The notes under the pieces: generated by a model
What the model was told of the DNA's origin: nothing
Databases searched by the model: none
Seen by the model: the letters and a program-made list of their open reading frames with translations, nothing else
Part shown: positions 49,302 to 60,255 of the stretch, one piece after another
Numbering within the stretch: the stretch's first letter is position 1
Layout: each line of letters starts with the position of its first letter
Origin: JADLEX01 sp964586775
GTDB taxonomy: Bacteria; Lernaellota; Lernaellaia; JACKCT01
NCBI GenBank assembly: GCA_964586775.1
Contig: CAZPJD010000184.1
Span: 93,181-157,180, forward strand
Length of the DNA: 64,000 nucleotides
Direction of reading: 5' to 3'
Program-made: the position numbers and the translations under genes

Positions 49302-50249
49302 ATGACGGACGGCGCTTGGCATAGCTCCGTCCTGCTCGAAGAAGCGATTCGATGGTTGGAGGTCCTGCCCGGGGGGACCTACCTCGACGCAACCGTGGGT
49401 GCCGGTGGGCACACGGAGGCGATCGCCAGGCGGCTGTCCACCGGAATCGTGATCGGCATGGATCGGGATCAAACGGCACTCGACATGGCCCGGCGGCGAT
49501 TGGCGCCGCTCGCGGAGCGTGTGCGTTTCGTGCATGGCGCGTTCGGCGACGTGGACGCGGCGCTGGATCGCGCCGGCGTCGGCGCGCTCGACGGCGTGCT
49601 CGCCGATCTGGGCGTCAGCTCGATGCAGCTCGACCAGCCGGGGCGCGGGTTCTCGTTCGCGTCGGACGAGCCGGTGGACATGCGCATGGACGCGGGCGCG
49701 CCGATCGACGCGCAGGCGCTGCTCCGGCAAACGGGCGAGGCCGAGCTCGCGCGCATCCTGTTCGAGTACGGCGAGGAGCGCCACGCCCGGCGCGTTGCGC
49801 GCGAGATCGTCGCGCTGCGCGAATCGGGCGAACCTTTGACGGGCCGCGCGTTGGCGGATGCCGTGCGCCGCGCGATCCCCAAACGCGAATGGGCGAATTC
49901 GCGCATCGACCCGGCAACGCGCACTTTTCAGGCGATCCGCATCGCGGTGAACGACGAACTCGGCCAGATCGAGGCGTTTCTGCCCGCGGTCGCAAGGCGC
50001 TGCCGCCTCGGGGCGCGCGTGGTGATGATCTCGTTCCATTCGCTCGAAGACCGGATCGTGAAATCGACGTTTCGCCGGTGGTCGGGCGCCCCGACCGACC
50101 CGCTCACGGGCCGGGCCATCGGCGAGCCCTTCGCCCGCATCCTGACGAAAAAGCCCGAGTGCGCCGGCGAGGACGAAATTCGCGTAAACCCGCGCGCGCG
50201 AAGCGCGAAGCTGCGCGCCGTCGAAATCATCGGCGGCCGGGCGGCTTGA
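49302..50249 (+). CDS. rsmH: 16S rRNA (cytosine-1402-N4)-methyltransferase
   Basis: 315 residues. SAM-binding motif I is YLDATVGAGGHTEAI (about residue 25). The conserved LADLGVSSMQLDQPGRGFSF, MRMD and RIDPATRTFQAIRIAVNDEL segments identify RsmH/MraW. It methylates C1402 in the ribosomal P site. Second gene of the dcw cluster; ftsL starts 10 bp later. Confidence 0.96.
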   Translation: MTDGAWHSSVLLEEAIRWLEVLPGGTYLDATVGAGGHTEAIARRLSTGIVIGMDRDQTALDMARRRLAPLAERVRFVHGAFGDVDAALDRAGVGALDGVLADLGVSSMQLDQPGRGFSFASDEPVDMRMDAGAPIDAQALLRQTGEAELARILFEYGEERHARRVAREIVALRESGEPLTGRALADAVRRAIPKREWANSRIDPATRTFQAIRIAVNDELGQIEAFLPAVARRCRLGARVVMISFHSLEDRIVKSTFRRWSGAPTDPLTGRAIGEPFARILTKKPECAGEDEIRVNPRARSAKLRAVEIIGGRAA

Positions 50250-50259
50250 GGGGGTGACC

Positions 50260-50631
50260 ATGTCCCGTTCGCTCACCATGACGCAGACCATCACGAAGCG
50301 GCAGAACGTGCGCCGCGTCGCGAAGCCGCTCGTCAACTTCACGCGATGGGAGTGGTTCGCGATCGGCGCGCTGATCGGCGCGACGCTGATCTGTTTTCTG
50401 CTGGCCGTTTGGTCGAGCGCCCAGCGCGTCCACCTCGGCCGCCTGATGAGCACGGCGGTGTACGACCGGCAGAATCTGGCGAACGAGCGCAACGCGAATC
50501 TGGTGGAGCTGCACCGCCTGACGAACCCGGGACGGCTCGAAGGCGAGGCGCGGCGTCTCGGCCTGGTGGTTCCGACATCCCAACAGATCGTCAACATCAC
50601 GACGGACTATGCGAAGACGACGAACCCCTGA
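50260..50631 (+). CDS. ftsL: Cell-division protein FtsL-like
   Basis: 123 residues: a basic cytoplasmic N-terminus, one membrane helix (WFAIGALIGATLICFLLAVW, about 33-52) and a periplasmic coiled coil (about 60-100: RQNLANERNANLVELHRL). Sequence is weakly conserved, so the call rests on topology and position between rsmH and ftsI. It would join FtsB/FtsQ to activate FtsWI. ATG 50260 has GAGGGGG 5 bases upstream. The 3' end overlaps ftsI by 23 bp. Confidence 0.8.
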   Translation: MSRSLTMTQTITKRQNVRRVAKPLVNFTRWEWFAIGALIGATLICFLLAVWSSAQRVHLGRLMSTAVYDRQNLANERNANLVELHRLTNPGRLEGEARRLGLVVPTSQQIVNITTDYAKTTNP

Positions 50632-52627
50632 ACGACGAATCGTCCTGAAGCGAAGCGGGCGCGACCTGTTCGAGTCGCGCACGATCGTCGTCGGCGTGTT
50701 TTTCGTCGTGCTCATGGTCGTGCTGTTCGCGCGCGCCGTTCAGCTCCAGTTCGTGCAGCACGACAAGTGGGACAACCTCGCCTCGCAACGCCACAAAAAA
50801 GAGATCGAATTGACGCACCGGCGCGGGCCGATCCTCGACCGCAACGGCCAGCCGCTCGCGTTTTCCCTCGACGTCGATTCGGTGTGCGCCGATCCCGCGA
50901 TGGTGACCGACCCCGAGGCGGCCGTCGCCGCGCTCGCGCCGATCCTGAAGATCGATCCCAAGGCGCTCGCCGAAAAGCTCGCCGACAAGACGCGCCGATT
51001 CGAGTGGATCAAGCGCAAGATCAGCGCCGACGAGAGCCGCGCGCTGGACGCCGTCGGCAAGATCGCGGGCATCGACCGGCTGAAAGAGAGCGACCGGCGC
51101 TACCCGCTCGGCGAGCTCGCCGCGCCGGTGCTCGGCTTCGTGGGTCTCGACGGCATCGGCCTCGAAGGCGTCGAGGCGATCCACGACGAAGAACTGCGCG
51201 GCGATCCGTGGCGCATGAGCGTCGAGCGCGACGCTTCGGGCAACATCTTTTTGTCGAACGGCCTGCAGGATCTCACGACGAGCGACGGCGGCGAGGTTCG
51301 CCTCACGATCGACCACCAGATCCAGGGCATCGTCGAGCAGGCGCTGCAGGACACCCTCAAGAAGACGCGCGCCCACATGGTGACCGCGCTCATGATGGAT
51401 CCGAACACCGGCGAGATCCTCGCGATGGGCCAAGCACCGTCGTTCAACGCGAACGAGGGTTCGCGTTACCCGCAGTTCGTGCGAACCAACCACGTCGTGG
51501 TGGACACCTACGAGCCGGGCAGCACGCTCAAGCCCTTCATCGTCGCGGCGGCGCTCGAATCGGGCCACGTGAAGCCGACCGAGTCGTTCTTCTGCGAAAA
51601 TGGAAGTTTCGTGGTGGGCAAGCATGTCGTCCACGACGCTCATCCTTACGGAAATCTGACGCTGACCGAGGTCGTGTCGAAGAGCAGCAACATCGGCGTT
51701 TCCAAGATCGGCTTCCGCCTCGGTCCGGACCTGATGCATGACTGGCTCGAACGCTACGGATTCTCGCGCAAATCGCGCCTCGGCTTCCCCGGCGAGAGCA
51801 ACGGCTTCATGCCCGCCGCGCACGACTGGAGAAAGATCCACCTGTCGAATCTGTCGTTCGGGCAGGGCATCTCGGTCAACTGCGTGCAGATGGTGGCGGC
51901 GTACAGCGCGCTGGTGAACGGCGGAACGCTGGTGCGGCCGTACGTCGTCTCCGAAGTGCGCGACAAGACGGGCGCGATTCGCGTGCAACGCACCACCGAG
52001 ATCGTCGAGCGCGTGCTGTCGAAGCAAACGAGCGAAATCATCACCGGCATGATGCGCCGCGTGACCGAGCCCGGCGGCACGGCCGCGAAGTGGGTCCACA
52101 TTCCGGGTTACAGCGTCGCGGGCAAGACCGGCACCGCGCAGAAGGCGATCCCCGGCGGATATCACGCCACCGCGCGCGTGGCGTCGTTCATCGGCGCGGT
52201 CCCGGCCGAAAACCCCGCGTTCGCGCTCATCGTCGTGCTCGACGATCCGCAGGGCGCGCAGGGCGAGCGCTACGGCGGCGTGGCTGCGGGGCCCGTTTTC
52301 GCGACGATCGCCGAGCGCACGCTGCGTTATCTGAACGTGCCGCCGTCATCGATGCCAACCGAGCCGATGGGCAAGCCCGGATTCTACGTCGTGCAAAACG
52401 ACGACACGCCCGGCGTCTCGGACGCCGACATGGCCGCGATCATGGACGATCTGGTTCCGGACCTGATCGGCCTGCCGATCACCGAGGTCCTGCGCATCGC
52501 GGGCACGGCGGAACTGGAACTGGAAGTCATCGGCAACGGCGGAATTTCGGTGGAGCAGATCCCCGATCCCGGTGCGCCGCTGCCGGATGGACGAAAGATC
52601 AAAGTGGTCTTTCGTCCCACGAGCTGA
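50609..52627 (+). CDS. ftsI: Septal peptidoglycan transpeptidase (PBP3/FtsI) with a C-terminal PASTA domain
   Basis: 672 residues. A basic start and one membrane helix (about 25-45), a pedestal dimerisation domain (about 60-240), then the transpeptidase with SxxK in PGSTLKPF (about residue 305), SxN in SKSSNIG and KTG in AGKTGTAQKA. The last 65 residues form one PASTA-type repeat (VPDLIGLPITEVLRIAGTAE). Single-PASTA FtsI is less common in Gram-negatives than in Gram-positives and may sense muropeptides. Overlaps ftsL. Confidence 0.95.
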   Translation: MRRRRTPERRIVLKRSGRDLFESRTIVVGVFFVVLMVVLFARAVQLQFVQHDKWDNLASQRHKKEIELTHRRGPILDRNGQPLAFSLDVDSVCADPAMVTDPEAAVAALAPILKIDPKALAEKLADKTRRFEWIKRKISADESRALDAVGKIAGIDRLKESDRRYPLGELAAPVLGFVGLDGIGLEGVEAIHDEELRGDPWRMSVERDASGNIFLSNGLQDLTTSDGGEVRLTIDHQIQGIVEQALQDTLKKTRAHMVTALMMDPNTGEILAMGQAPSFNANEGSRYPQFVRTNHVVVDTYEPGSTLKPFIVAAALESGHVKPTESFFCENGSFVVGKHVVHDAHPYGNLTLTEVVSKSSNIGVSKIGFRLGPDLMHDWLERYGFSRKSRLGFPGESNGFMPAAHDWRKIHLSNLSFGQGISVNCVQMVAAYSALVNGGTLVRPYVVSEVRDKTGAIRVQRTTEIVERVLSKQTSEIITGMMRRVTEPGGTAAKWVHIPGYSVAGKTGTAQKAIPGGYHATARVASFIGAVPAENPAFALIVVLDDPQGAQGERYGGVAAGPVFATIAERTLRYLNVPPSSMPTEPMGKPGFYVVQNDDTPGVSDADMAAIMDDLVPDLIGLPITEVLRIAGTAELELEVIGNGGISVEQIPDPGAPLPDGRKIKVVFRPTS

Positions 52628-52634
52628 GGTGTCG

Positions 52635-54149
52635 ATGCGTCTCGACGTGCTGTGCCAAGGCATGCCGGCGACCGTCCTGCGGGGCGGCGAGACGGACATC
52701 CGCGGGCTCACGCTCGATTCGCGCCGAGCCGCGCCGGGCGTCCTGTTCGCCGCCGCGGTCGATCCCATCCGCAACGGCGAGGCATTCGCCGCGGACGCCG
52801 CCGCGCGCGGGGCGTCGATCCTCGCCGCGACCGACCTCGTCCCCGCCGCTCCCGCAGCCGTCGTCGCGCTCAATGTGCGCGACGTCTTTGGACGCATGGC
52901 CCAATCGCTCGCGGGCAATCCGACCCGCGACATGACGCGCATCGGCGTGACGGGCACCAACGGCAAGACGACGTACACGTATCTGATGGAATCGATCCTC
53001 GATCGCGCCGCGCGCCGACCCGGCGTGGTCGGCACCGTCAGCTATCGCTACGCGGGCATCACCGAGGCTGCGCCGAACACCACGCCCGAAGCGCCCGAAC
53101 TGGCGGCGCTGTTCGCTCGGATGCGCGACGCGGGTGTGGACGCGATCGTGATGGAAGCCAGCAGCCACGGCCTCGCCCTCTCGCGCGTCGCGGGACTCGA
53201 ATTTCATCTCGCGGCGTTCACCAATCTCTCGCGCGACCACATGGATTTTCACCGCGACGAAGCCGACTACCTCGCGGCCAAGGTGCGCCTGTTTTCCGAT
53301 GACCTCGCCGATGGCGGGGTCTGTGTCATCAATGCCGACGATCCCGCCGGACGCGAGATCGCCCGGCGCGCTCGCGGGCGCGTGCGTCTTTACGGCGCGG
53401 CGGCGGATGCGCACTACCGAATCGCCTCGTACGCGTGCGACGCGGCGGGGGTGCGTTTCGACCTCGTCACACCCGCGGGCGAGTTGCACGTGACCAGCGC
53501 GCTCGCGGGGCACTACCAGGTGCACAACGTGGCCGCCGCCGTCGCGAGCGCGATGGAACTGGGCATCGCCGCCGACGTCGCGCTCGACGCGATCGCCGCG
53601 CTTCCCGCAGTGCCGGGGCGCATGGAGCGCATCGCCGACGACGGTGTGGCCGTCTTCGTCGATTACGCGCACACACCCGACGCGCTCGAAAACGTCGTCG
53701 AGGCGTGTCGGCGGTTCACCGCCGGGCGGCTCATCACGGTCTTTGGCTGCGGCGGCGACCGCGACCCCGGCAAGCGCCCGCTCATGGCCCGCGCGGCCGC
53801 TGCGGCGTCGGACATCGTGGTCGTCACGAGCGACAATCCGCGCACCGAGGACCCGCACGCGATTATCGAACAGATCTTGGCGGGACTCGCCGACGCGTCG
53901 AACGACCGCATCGAGGCCGACGGTCTCGCCGCCTACGACGGCGGGCATGGGTTGCACGTCGATGCCGACCGGCGGCGCGCGATCGAAACCGCCGTGCTGG
54001 GCGCGCGGCGCGGCGACACGGTGCTGATCGCGGGCAAGGGTCACGAGGACTATCAGATCATCGGGCGCGAGAAGATCCATCTGGACGACCGCGAGGAAGC
54101 CGCGGCGGCCCTGAAGAAACGAGCGGCGGCGGATCGCCGCACGGCATGA
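52635..54149 (+). CDS. murE: UDP-MurNAc-tripeptide synthetase (meso-DAP adding)
   Basis: 504 residues. ATP P-loop GVTGTNGKTTYTYL (about residue 105); central VMEASSHGLALSR; the C-terminal DNPRTEDP motif, which selects meso-diaminopimelate rather than lysine. It adds the third stem-peptide residue in the cytoplasm. ATG 52635 is preceded by GAGG at 5 bases; a longer in-frame start overlapping ftsI is not needed. The DNPR motif shows this organism makes DAP-type peptidoglycan. Confidence 0.96.
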   Translation: MRLDVLCQGMPATVLRGGETDIRGLTLDSRRAAPGVLFAAAVDPIRNGEAFAADAAARGASILAATDLVPAAPAAVVALNVRDVFGRMAQSLAGNPTRDMTRIGVTGTNGKTTYTYLMESILDRAARRPGVVGTVSYRYAGITEAAPNTTPEAPELAALFARMRDAGVDAIVMEASSHGLALSRVAGLEFHLAAFTNLSRDHMDFHRDEADYLAAKVRLFSDDLADGGVCVINADDPAGREIARRARGRVRLYGAAADAHYRIASYACDAAGVRFDLVTPAGELHVTSALAGHYQVHNVAAAVASAMELGIAADVALDAIAALPAVPGRMERIADDGVAVFVDYAHTPDALENVVEACRRFTAGRLITVFGCGGDRDPGKRPLMARAAAAASDIVVVTSDNPRTEDPHAIIEQILAGLADASNDRIEADGLAAYDGGHGLHVDADRRRAIETAVLGARRGDTVLIAGKGHEDYQIIGREKIHLDDREEAAAALKKRAAADRRTA

Positions 54150-54162
54150 ACGCGGAGACGAG

Positions 54163-55571
54163 ATGACCTCCCCGTATTGGAATGCGGATTTCATCGAGAC
54201 GGCGAGCGGCGGCGAACGGATCGGCGACGCGGGCGCGGCGGCGCGCGAATTTCGAGGTGTGTCGACGGACACTCGGACCATCGGCGAGGGCGACTGGTTC
54301 GTCGCGCTCAAGGGTCCGAACTTCGATGGCCACGATTACGTGGGCACGGCGTTCGACGCGGGCGTGCGCGCCTTCGTCGTCGAGCGCGCGTTTCGGCCGA
54401 GTCCCGCGCACGCGGCCGCCGTGTTCGTTCGCGTTGCCGACACGCTCACGGCGCTCGGCGACATCGCCCATGCGCACCGGCTGCGTTTTCGCATCCCGCT
54501 CGTCGCTATCACCGGCTCGAACGGCAAGACGACGACCAAGGAGATGCTCGGCGCGATCCTCGCGAAGCACCACGACGGTCGCGTCCTCGTGACGCAGGGC
54601 AACTTCAACAACCTGATCGGGCTGCCGCTCACGCTCTTCCGCCTGAGCGGCGAACACCGCGCGGCGGTGGTCGAAATGGGCATGAGCCGGCGCGGCGAGA
54701 TCCGCCGCCTGGCCGAGATCGCGAGCGCCGACATCGGCATCGTGACCAACGTGAGCCCGGTCCATCTGGAACACCTGACGAACATCCGCGACGTGGCCGA
54801 GGCCAAGCGCGAGCTGTTCGAGCGCTTCGGCGAACATCAGGTGGCGGTGCTCAACGCCGACGATCCGCTCGTTTTCGAGATGAGCCGCGTCGGAAAATTC
54901 CCCGTGCGCAGCTTCGGGATCGACAACCCCGCCGACGTGACCGCCGCCGACATCGCGACGCGCAGCTTCGAGGGCATCGACTTCACGCTGCGCGTGGGCG
55001 AGACCTTCGCGCGCGTGGCGCTCACGTGCGTCGGACGGCACAACGTGCACAACGCGCTGGCGGCCGCGGCCGCGGCGACGCAGCTCGGCGTGCCGACCGA
55101 GACGATCGTCGCGGGCCTCGAATCCTTCCGCCCCGCCGCGATGCGCATGCGCATCCTCGACATCCTGCGCGTCAAGGTCATCGACGACACCTACAACTCG
55201 AGCCCGCGCAGCATGGACGCCGCGCTCTCGACACTCCAGGAACTCGCGGGCGATGGTCGTCAGGTCGTCGTGATGGGCGACATGAAGGAACTCGGCGCGG
55301 AGACCGAGGCGGCGCACCGGCGCGTCGGTCGGCACATCGCGAAAAACGGCGTGTGGCGTCTGGTCGTCATCGGCGATTCGGCGCCGTGGGTGATCGAGGG
55401 CGCGACGGAAGAGGGCATGAAGTCCTCGCAGATCGTCCGCGCGGTGAGCCACCGTGACATCGTCGAATACCTGCGCAACGTGTTGGGCGCGGGCGACGTG
55501 GTGCTCGTCAAGGGCTCGCGCGCGATGCGCATGGAACTCGTGGTGCGCGGACTCAAGGGCGAGGCGTTCTG

Positions 55572-55572
<1 letters not shown>
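54163..55572 (+). CDS. murF: UDP-MurNAc-tripeptide D-Ala-D-Ala ligase
   Basis: 469 residues. P-loop AITGSNGKTTTKEML (about residue 115), VVEMGMSRRGEIRRLAEIA, and the Mur-ligase C-terminal VIDDTYNSSPRSMDAAL. It attaches D-Ala-D-Ala to complete the pentapeptide. 13 bp after murE; its stop overlaps the mraY start by one base. ddl, which supplies its dipeptide, lies later in the same cluster. Confidence 0.96.
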
Positions 55573-56648
<1,076 letters not shown>

Positions 56649-56658
56649 GGAAACGACG

Positions 56659-58029
56659 TTGCCGACGCCCTTCGCCATCGACTCCGCCGCCACCGCGCTC
56701 CACGGACGCAAGGTGCTGCTCGTGGGCCTTGGCCGCTCGGGCATGGCGGCGCTCAAGCTGTTGGTCGCCAAGGGCGCGCGCGTCAATGTCACCGACGAGG
56801 CCGACGTGTCGAAGCTCGGACCGGGCCTGATGGAGGCGTCGCAGTACGCCGAGAAGATCGGCGTCGGCGGATTCCGCGAGGACTGGTTCGATCGAGCCGA
56901 GCTCATCGTCGTGTCGCCGGGCGTGCCGCTCGCGCACGAGATCTTCCGCGGGCCGCGCAAACGCGGCGTGCCGATCGTCGCCGAGGTCGAACTGGCCTCG
57001 TGGTTCGTTCAGATTCCCGTGCTCGGCGTAACGGGCAGCAACGGCAAGAGCACGGTCACGGCGCTGGCGGGCGAGATGCTGCGCGCGTCGGGCCTGCGGG
57101 CCTTCGTCGGCGGCAACCTCGGCGTCGCGCTCTCGCATCTGCCGATGGCGCGCGAGGAATACGACGTCGCGGTCGTCGAGCTGTCGAGCTTCCAGCTCGA
57201 GGCGACCGACCGGCTGCACCCGATCGCCGCGCTCATCACCAACCTCACGCCCAATCATCAGGACCGCTACGCGTCGTTCGACGACTACGTGCGCGCGAAG
57301 CTCAATATCTTCCGCCGCATGGAACCGGGCGACACGTCGATCCTCAACGCGCGCGACGACGGCACCGCGCGCCACGTAAAAACCGGGCCCGGGCGCACGT
57401 GGTGGTTCGGCGACCCCGATCGCCCCGGTGCGTTCGTGCGCGAGGGACGGCTCCACATCGCGACCGACGCGCTGCGCGCCGAGCTCGATCTCGCATCGTA
57501 CCGCCTCCCCGGCGCGCACAACCTCGAAAACCTTTCTGCCGCGGCGCTGCTCGCCCTCGCGGGCGGCGCGACCCGGGACGGCATCGCGGCGGCGATGGCG
57601 TCGTTCCCCGGCCTCGATCACCGGCTCGAATTCGTGCTCGACAGCCAGGGCGTGCGTTTCGTGAACGACTCGAAGGCCACGTCGGTCGACGCGGTGGCGA
57701 CGGCGCTCGAGGCCATGAATGGGCGCGTGATCCTGCTGCTCGGCGGTCACGACAAGGGCGGCGATTTCACGCTGCTGGCCGACCTGCTGCGCTCGCGCGC
57801 ACGTCTGGTGATCTGCTTCGGCGAGTCGGGATCGAAGATCGCCGAACAGCTCGCGGGCATCGTGCCGATCGAGGTCGCCACGCGCCTCGACGACGCCTTC
57901 GTGAAAGCGCTCGCCGCCGAGAGGCCGGGCGACACCGTGCTGCTCTCGCCGGGCTGCACAAGCCACGACGCGTATCGCGATTTCGAACAACGCGGCGAAC
58001 ACTTCCGGGAGCTGTGCCGTGCACTTTGA
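56659..58029 (+). CDS. murD: UDP-MurNAc-L-Ala D-Glu ligase
   Basis: 456 residues. An N-terminal Rossmann domain (KVLLVGLGRSGMAALKLL), P-loop GVTGSNGKSTVTALAGEML (about residue 120), and the C-terminal FVNDSKATSVDAV and LSPGCTSHDAYRDFEQRG segments define MurD. It adds the second residue (D-Glu). The start codon is TTG (56659), 10 bp after mraY; this fits the family N-terminus but is an uncommon initiation codon. Its end overlaps ftsW by 11 bp. Confidence 0.95.
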   Translation: MPTPFAIDSAATALHGRKVLLVGLGRSGMAALKLLVAKGARVNVTDEADVSKLGPGLMEASQYAEKIGVGGFREDWFDRAELIVVSPGVPLAHEIFRGPRKRGVPIVAEVELASWFVQIPVLGVTGSNGKSTVTALAGEMLRASGLRAFVGGNLGVALSHLPMAREEYDVAVVELSSFQLEATDRLHPIAALITNLTPNHQDRYASFDDYVRAKLNIFRRMEPGDTSILNARDDGTARHVKTGPGRTWWFGDPDRPGAFVREGRLHIATDALRAELDLASYRLPGAHNLENLSAAALLALAGGATRDGIAAAMASFPGLDHRLEFVLDSQGVRFVNDSKATSVDAVATALEAMNGRVILLLGGHDKGGDFTLLADLLRSRARLVICFGESGSKIAEQLAGIVPIEVATRLDDAFVKALAAERPGDTVLLSPGCTSHDAYRDFEQRGEHFRELCRAL

Positions 58030-59158
58030 CGATCACCGCCCCCTGCCCTTTGTGCCCGGTCGTGTGGACGCCTGGACGGCGGTTCTGCCATGCTTGCTAG
58101 CGTTCTGGGGCGTGGTGATGGTGTATTCGGCGACGGTCGTCACCGGCGCCGAGGCGCTTTCCAATCACTACCTCGCCAAGCAGCTTCTCTTCTCGCTCGT
58201 CGGCATCGCGGCGATGATCGGCGTCACGCGTCTCGACTATCGCAAGCTCGGCCGGCCGCGCAACGTGTATCTGCTGCTCTTCGCGACGGTTGTGATGCTT
58301 GTGCTCGTGCACGTCGAGCCGTTCGGTTCGCGGCGCGGCGGCGCGAGCCGCTGGATCGACCTGGGGATCACCAGTTTTCAGCCGAGCGAGTTCGCCAAGG
58401 CCGTTGTCGTCATCTTCCTCGCGTCCAGCATCGCGCGAAAGGGCGAGGAGAAAATGGCGACCGGGCGCTTCGGCATCTGGCCGCATCTCGTGATCCCCGG
58501 CGTCGTCGTCGGCCTGTTCATGACGCAGCCCGATTTCGGCAGCACGGCGATCCTGTGCCTCATCATCGCGGTCATGCTCTTCGTGGGCGGCGCGCGGATT
58601 TCGCACCTGCTGATGCTCGCGGCCCCGGCCATCGCTCTCGGCGCGGCGGCGGTCATCACCGCGCCTTATCGACTCAAGCGGATTCTCGCGTTTCTGAATC
58701 CGTGGGCCGATCCGCGCGGCAGCGGCTATCAGGTGATCGAGAGCCTCGTGGCCGTGGGCAGCGGCGGTGTGTGGGGCCGGGGCTTGGGCGACGGCCGCCA
58801 GAAGCTCAAGTACCTGCCCGAGATCCACACGGATTTCATCTTTTCGAATATCGCCGAAGAGGCCGGACTCATCGGCGTCGCCATCACGATGGTCCTCTTC
58901 GCGATTCTCGTGATCCGCGGAATGCGCATCGCGCGGCGCGCGCCCGATCCCTTCGGCCGCTATCTCGCGTGGGGCGTGTCGAGCCTGCTCGGCCTCGAGA
59001 TCGTGCTCAACCTCGGCGTGGTGATGTCGCTGCTGCCGACCAAGGGCCTCGCCCTGCCGTTTCTGTCATACGGCGGCACGTCCGTCGTCATCAGCTTCAT
59101 GCTCGTCGGCCTGCTGCTCTCGGTGAGCCGCTGGAGCGAGCCGGAGTCGTCGCGATGA
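58019..59158 (+). CDS. ftsW: Septal peptidoglycan polymerase FtsW
   Basis: 379-residue SEDS protein with about ten membrane helices. Conserved elements: WIDLGITSFQPSEFAKA (catalytic-loop region), QPDFGSTAIL, NPWADPRGSGYQ, GVWGRGLGDGRQKLKYLPEIHTDFIFSNIAEE and the C-terminal LPFLSYGGTSVV. It polymerises lipid II together with FtsI. GTG start inside the murD 3' end; its stop overlaps the murG start (ATGA). Confidence 0.97.
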   Translation: MHFDDHRPLPFVPGRVDAWTAVLPCLLAFWGVVMVYSATVVTGAEALSNHYLAKQLLFSLVGIAAMIGVTRLDYRKLGRPRNVYLLLFATVVMLVLVHVEPFGSRRGGASRWIDLGITSFQPSEFAKAVVVIFLASSIARKGEEKMATGRFGIWPHLVIPGVVVGLFMTQPDFGSTAILCLIIAVMLFVGGARISHLLMLAAPAIALGAAAVITAPYRLKRILAFLNPWADPRGSGYQVIESLVAVGSGGVWGRGLGDGRQKLKYLPEIHTDFIFSNIAEEAGLIGVAITMVLFAILVIRGMRIARRAPDPFGRYLAWGVSSLLGLEIVLNLGVVMSLLPTKGLALPFLSYGGTSVVISFMLVGLLLSVSRWSEPESSR

Positions 59159-60255
59159 GGGTGGTCTTTGCCGGCGGCGGGACGGGAGGGCATTTGATGC
59201 CCGCGCTCGCCATCGCGACCGCGCTGCGCCGCCGCGCGAGCGGCGCCGACGTGCTGTTCGTCGGCACGGCGAAGGGCATCGAGGTCGAAAAGGTTCCCGC
59301 AGCGGGTTGGGAACTGCGTCTCGTGTCCGGCGGCCCGGTCAAGGGCGTCGGCGCGATTCGCGCCGCGCGCAATCTCGCGTCGTCGCTGCGCGGCGTCGCC
59401 CAGGCGTGGCGGCTGCTCGGCCACCCGCGCGCCGACGTGGTGGTGTGCGTGGGCGGATACGCCAGCTTCGCCGCGGGCGTGGCCGCGTGGCTGCGCCGCA
59501 TCCCCGTGGTGGTGCTGGAGCAAAACGCGATCCCGGGTCGCACGAACCGTCTGCTGTCGCGATTTGCCTCGCTTGCCATCGCGCCATTCGAGGCCGCGCT
59601 CGCGCGATTGCACGGCAACCGCCGCGAGGTCTGCGCCAACCCGGTGCGCCCGGACCTGATCGAGCGGTTCGCGAAACTGCGTGCGGCGAAGACCGAGGGC
59701 GCGTTCCACCTTTTCGTCTTCGGCGGCAGCCAGGGCGCGCGGCGGCTGAACGAGGCAACGCGCGAGTTCGCGGCCAAAAACGCGCCGCGCATCGGCCGCG
59801 ATCTGGTCGTCACGCACCAGACCGGGCGGCTCGACTTCGACGAGGTGTCGGCGTTCTACCGCGAACGGCAGCTCGCGGTGGATGTGCGCGCGTTCATCGA
59901 CGACATGGCCGAGGCGTATGCGCGCTGCGATCTGGTGGTGTGCCGCGCCGGGGCGACGAGCATCGCCGAGCTTGCGGCGCTCGGGCTGCCCGGCGTGCTC
60001 GTGCCCTACCCCTTCGCGGCGGACGATCACCAGCGCGCGAACGCGGCCGCCCTGGTAGAGGCCGGCGCCGCGCGGTCCATCGACGACGCCGCCCTCGACG
60101 CCGATTCGCTGGCCGCCGTCATCGACGACCTTTGCCGCGACCGTTCGCGTCTCGCGGCCATGGCCGACGCCGCGCGGCGGCTCGGACGCCCCGACGCCGC
60201 GGATCACGTGGCGATGCGTGTTTTGGATCTGGGAGGCCTGGCTCATGTTTCGTAA
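59155..60255 (+). CDS. murG: Lipid II synthase (GlcNAc transferase MurG)
   Basis: 366-residue GT28 enzyme. The N-terminal GGGTGGHLMPALAIA loop and VVCVGGYASFAAG bind lipid I. The C-terminal domain shows FVFGGSQGARRLNEA, CRAGATSIAELAALG and LVPYPFAADDHQRANA, binding UDP-GlcNAc. It works at the inner face of the cytoplasmic membrane. ATG 59155 overlaps the ftsW stop; the 3' end overlaps murC by 11 bp. Confidence 0.97.
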   Translation: MRVVFAGGGTGGHLMPALAIATALRRRASGADVLFVGTAKGIEVEKVPAAGWELRLVSGGPVKGVGAIRAARNLASSLRGVAQAWRLLGHPRADVVVCVGGYASFAAGVAAWLRRIPVVVLEQNAIPGRTNRLLSRFASLAIAPFEAALARLHGNRREVCANPVRPDLIERFAKLRAAKTEGAFHLFVFGGSQGARRLNEATREFAAKNAPRIGRDLVVTHQTGRLDFDEVSAFYRERQLAVDVRAFIDDMAEAYARCDLVVCRAGATSIAELAALGLPGVLVPYPFAADDHQRANAAALVEAGAARSIDDAALDADSLAAVIDDLCRDRSRLAAMADAARRLGRPDAADHVAMRVLDLGGLAHVS

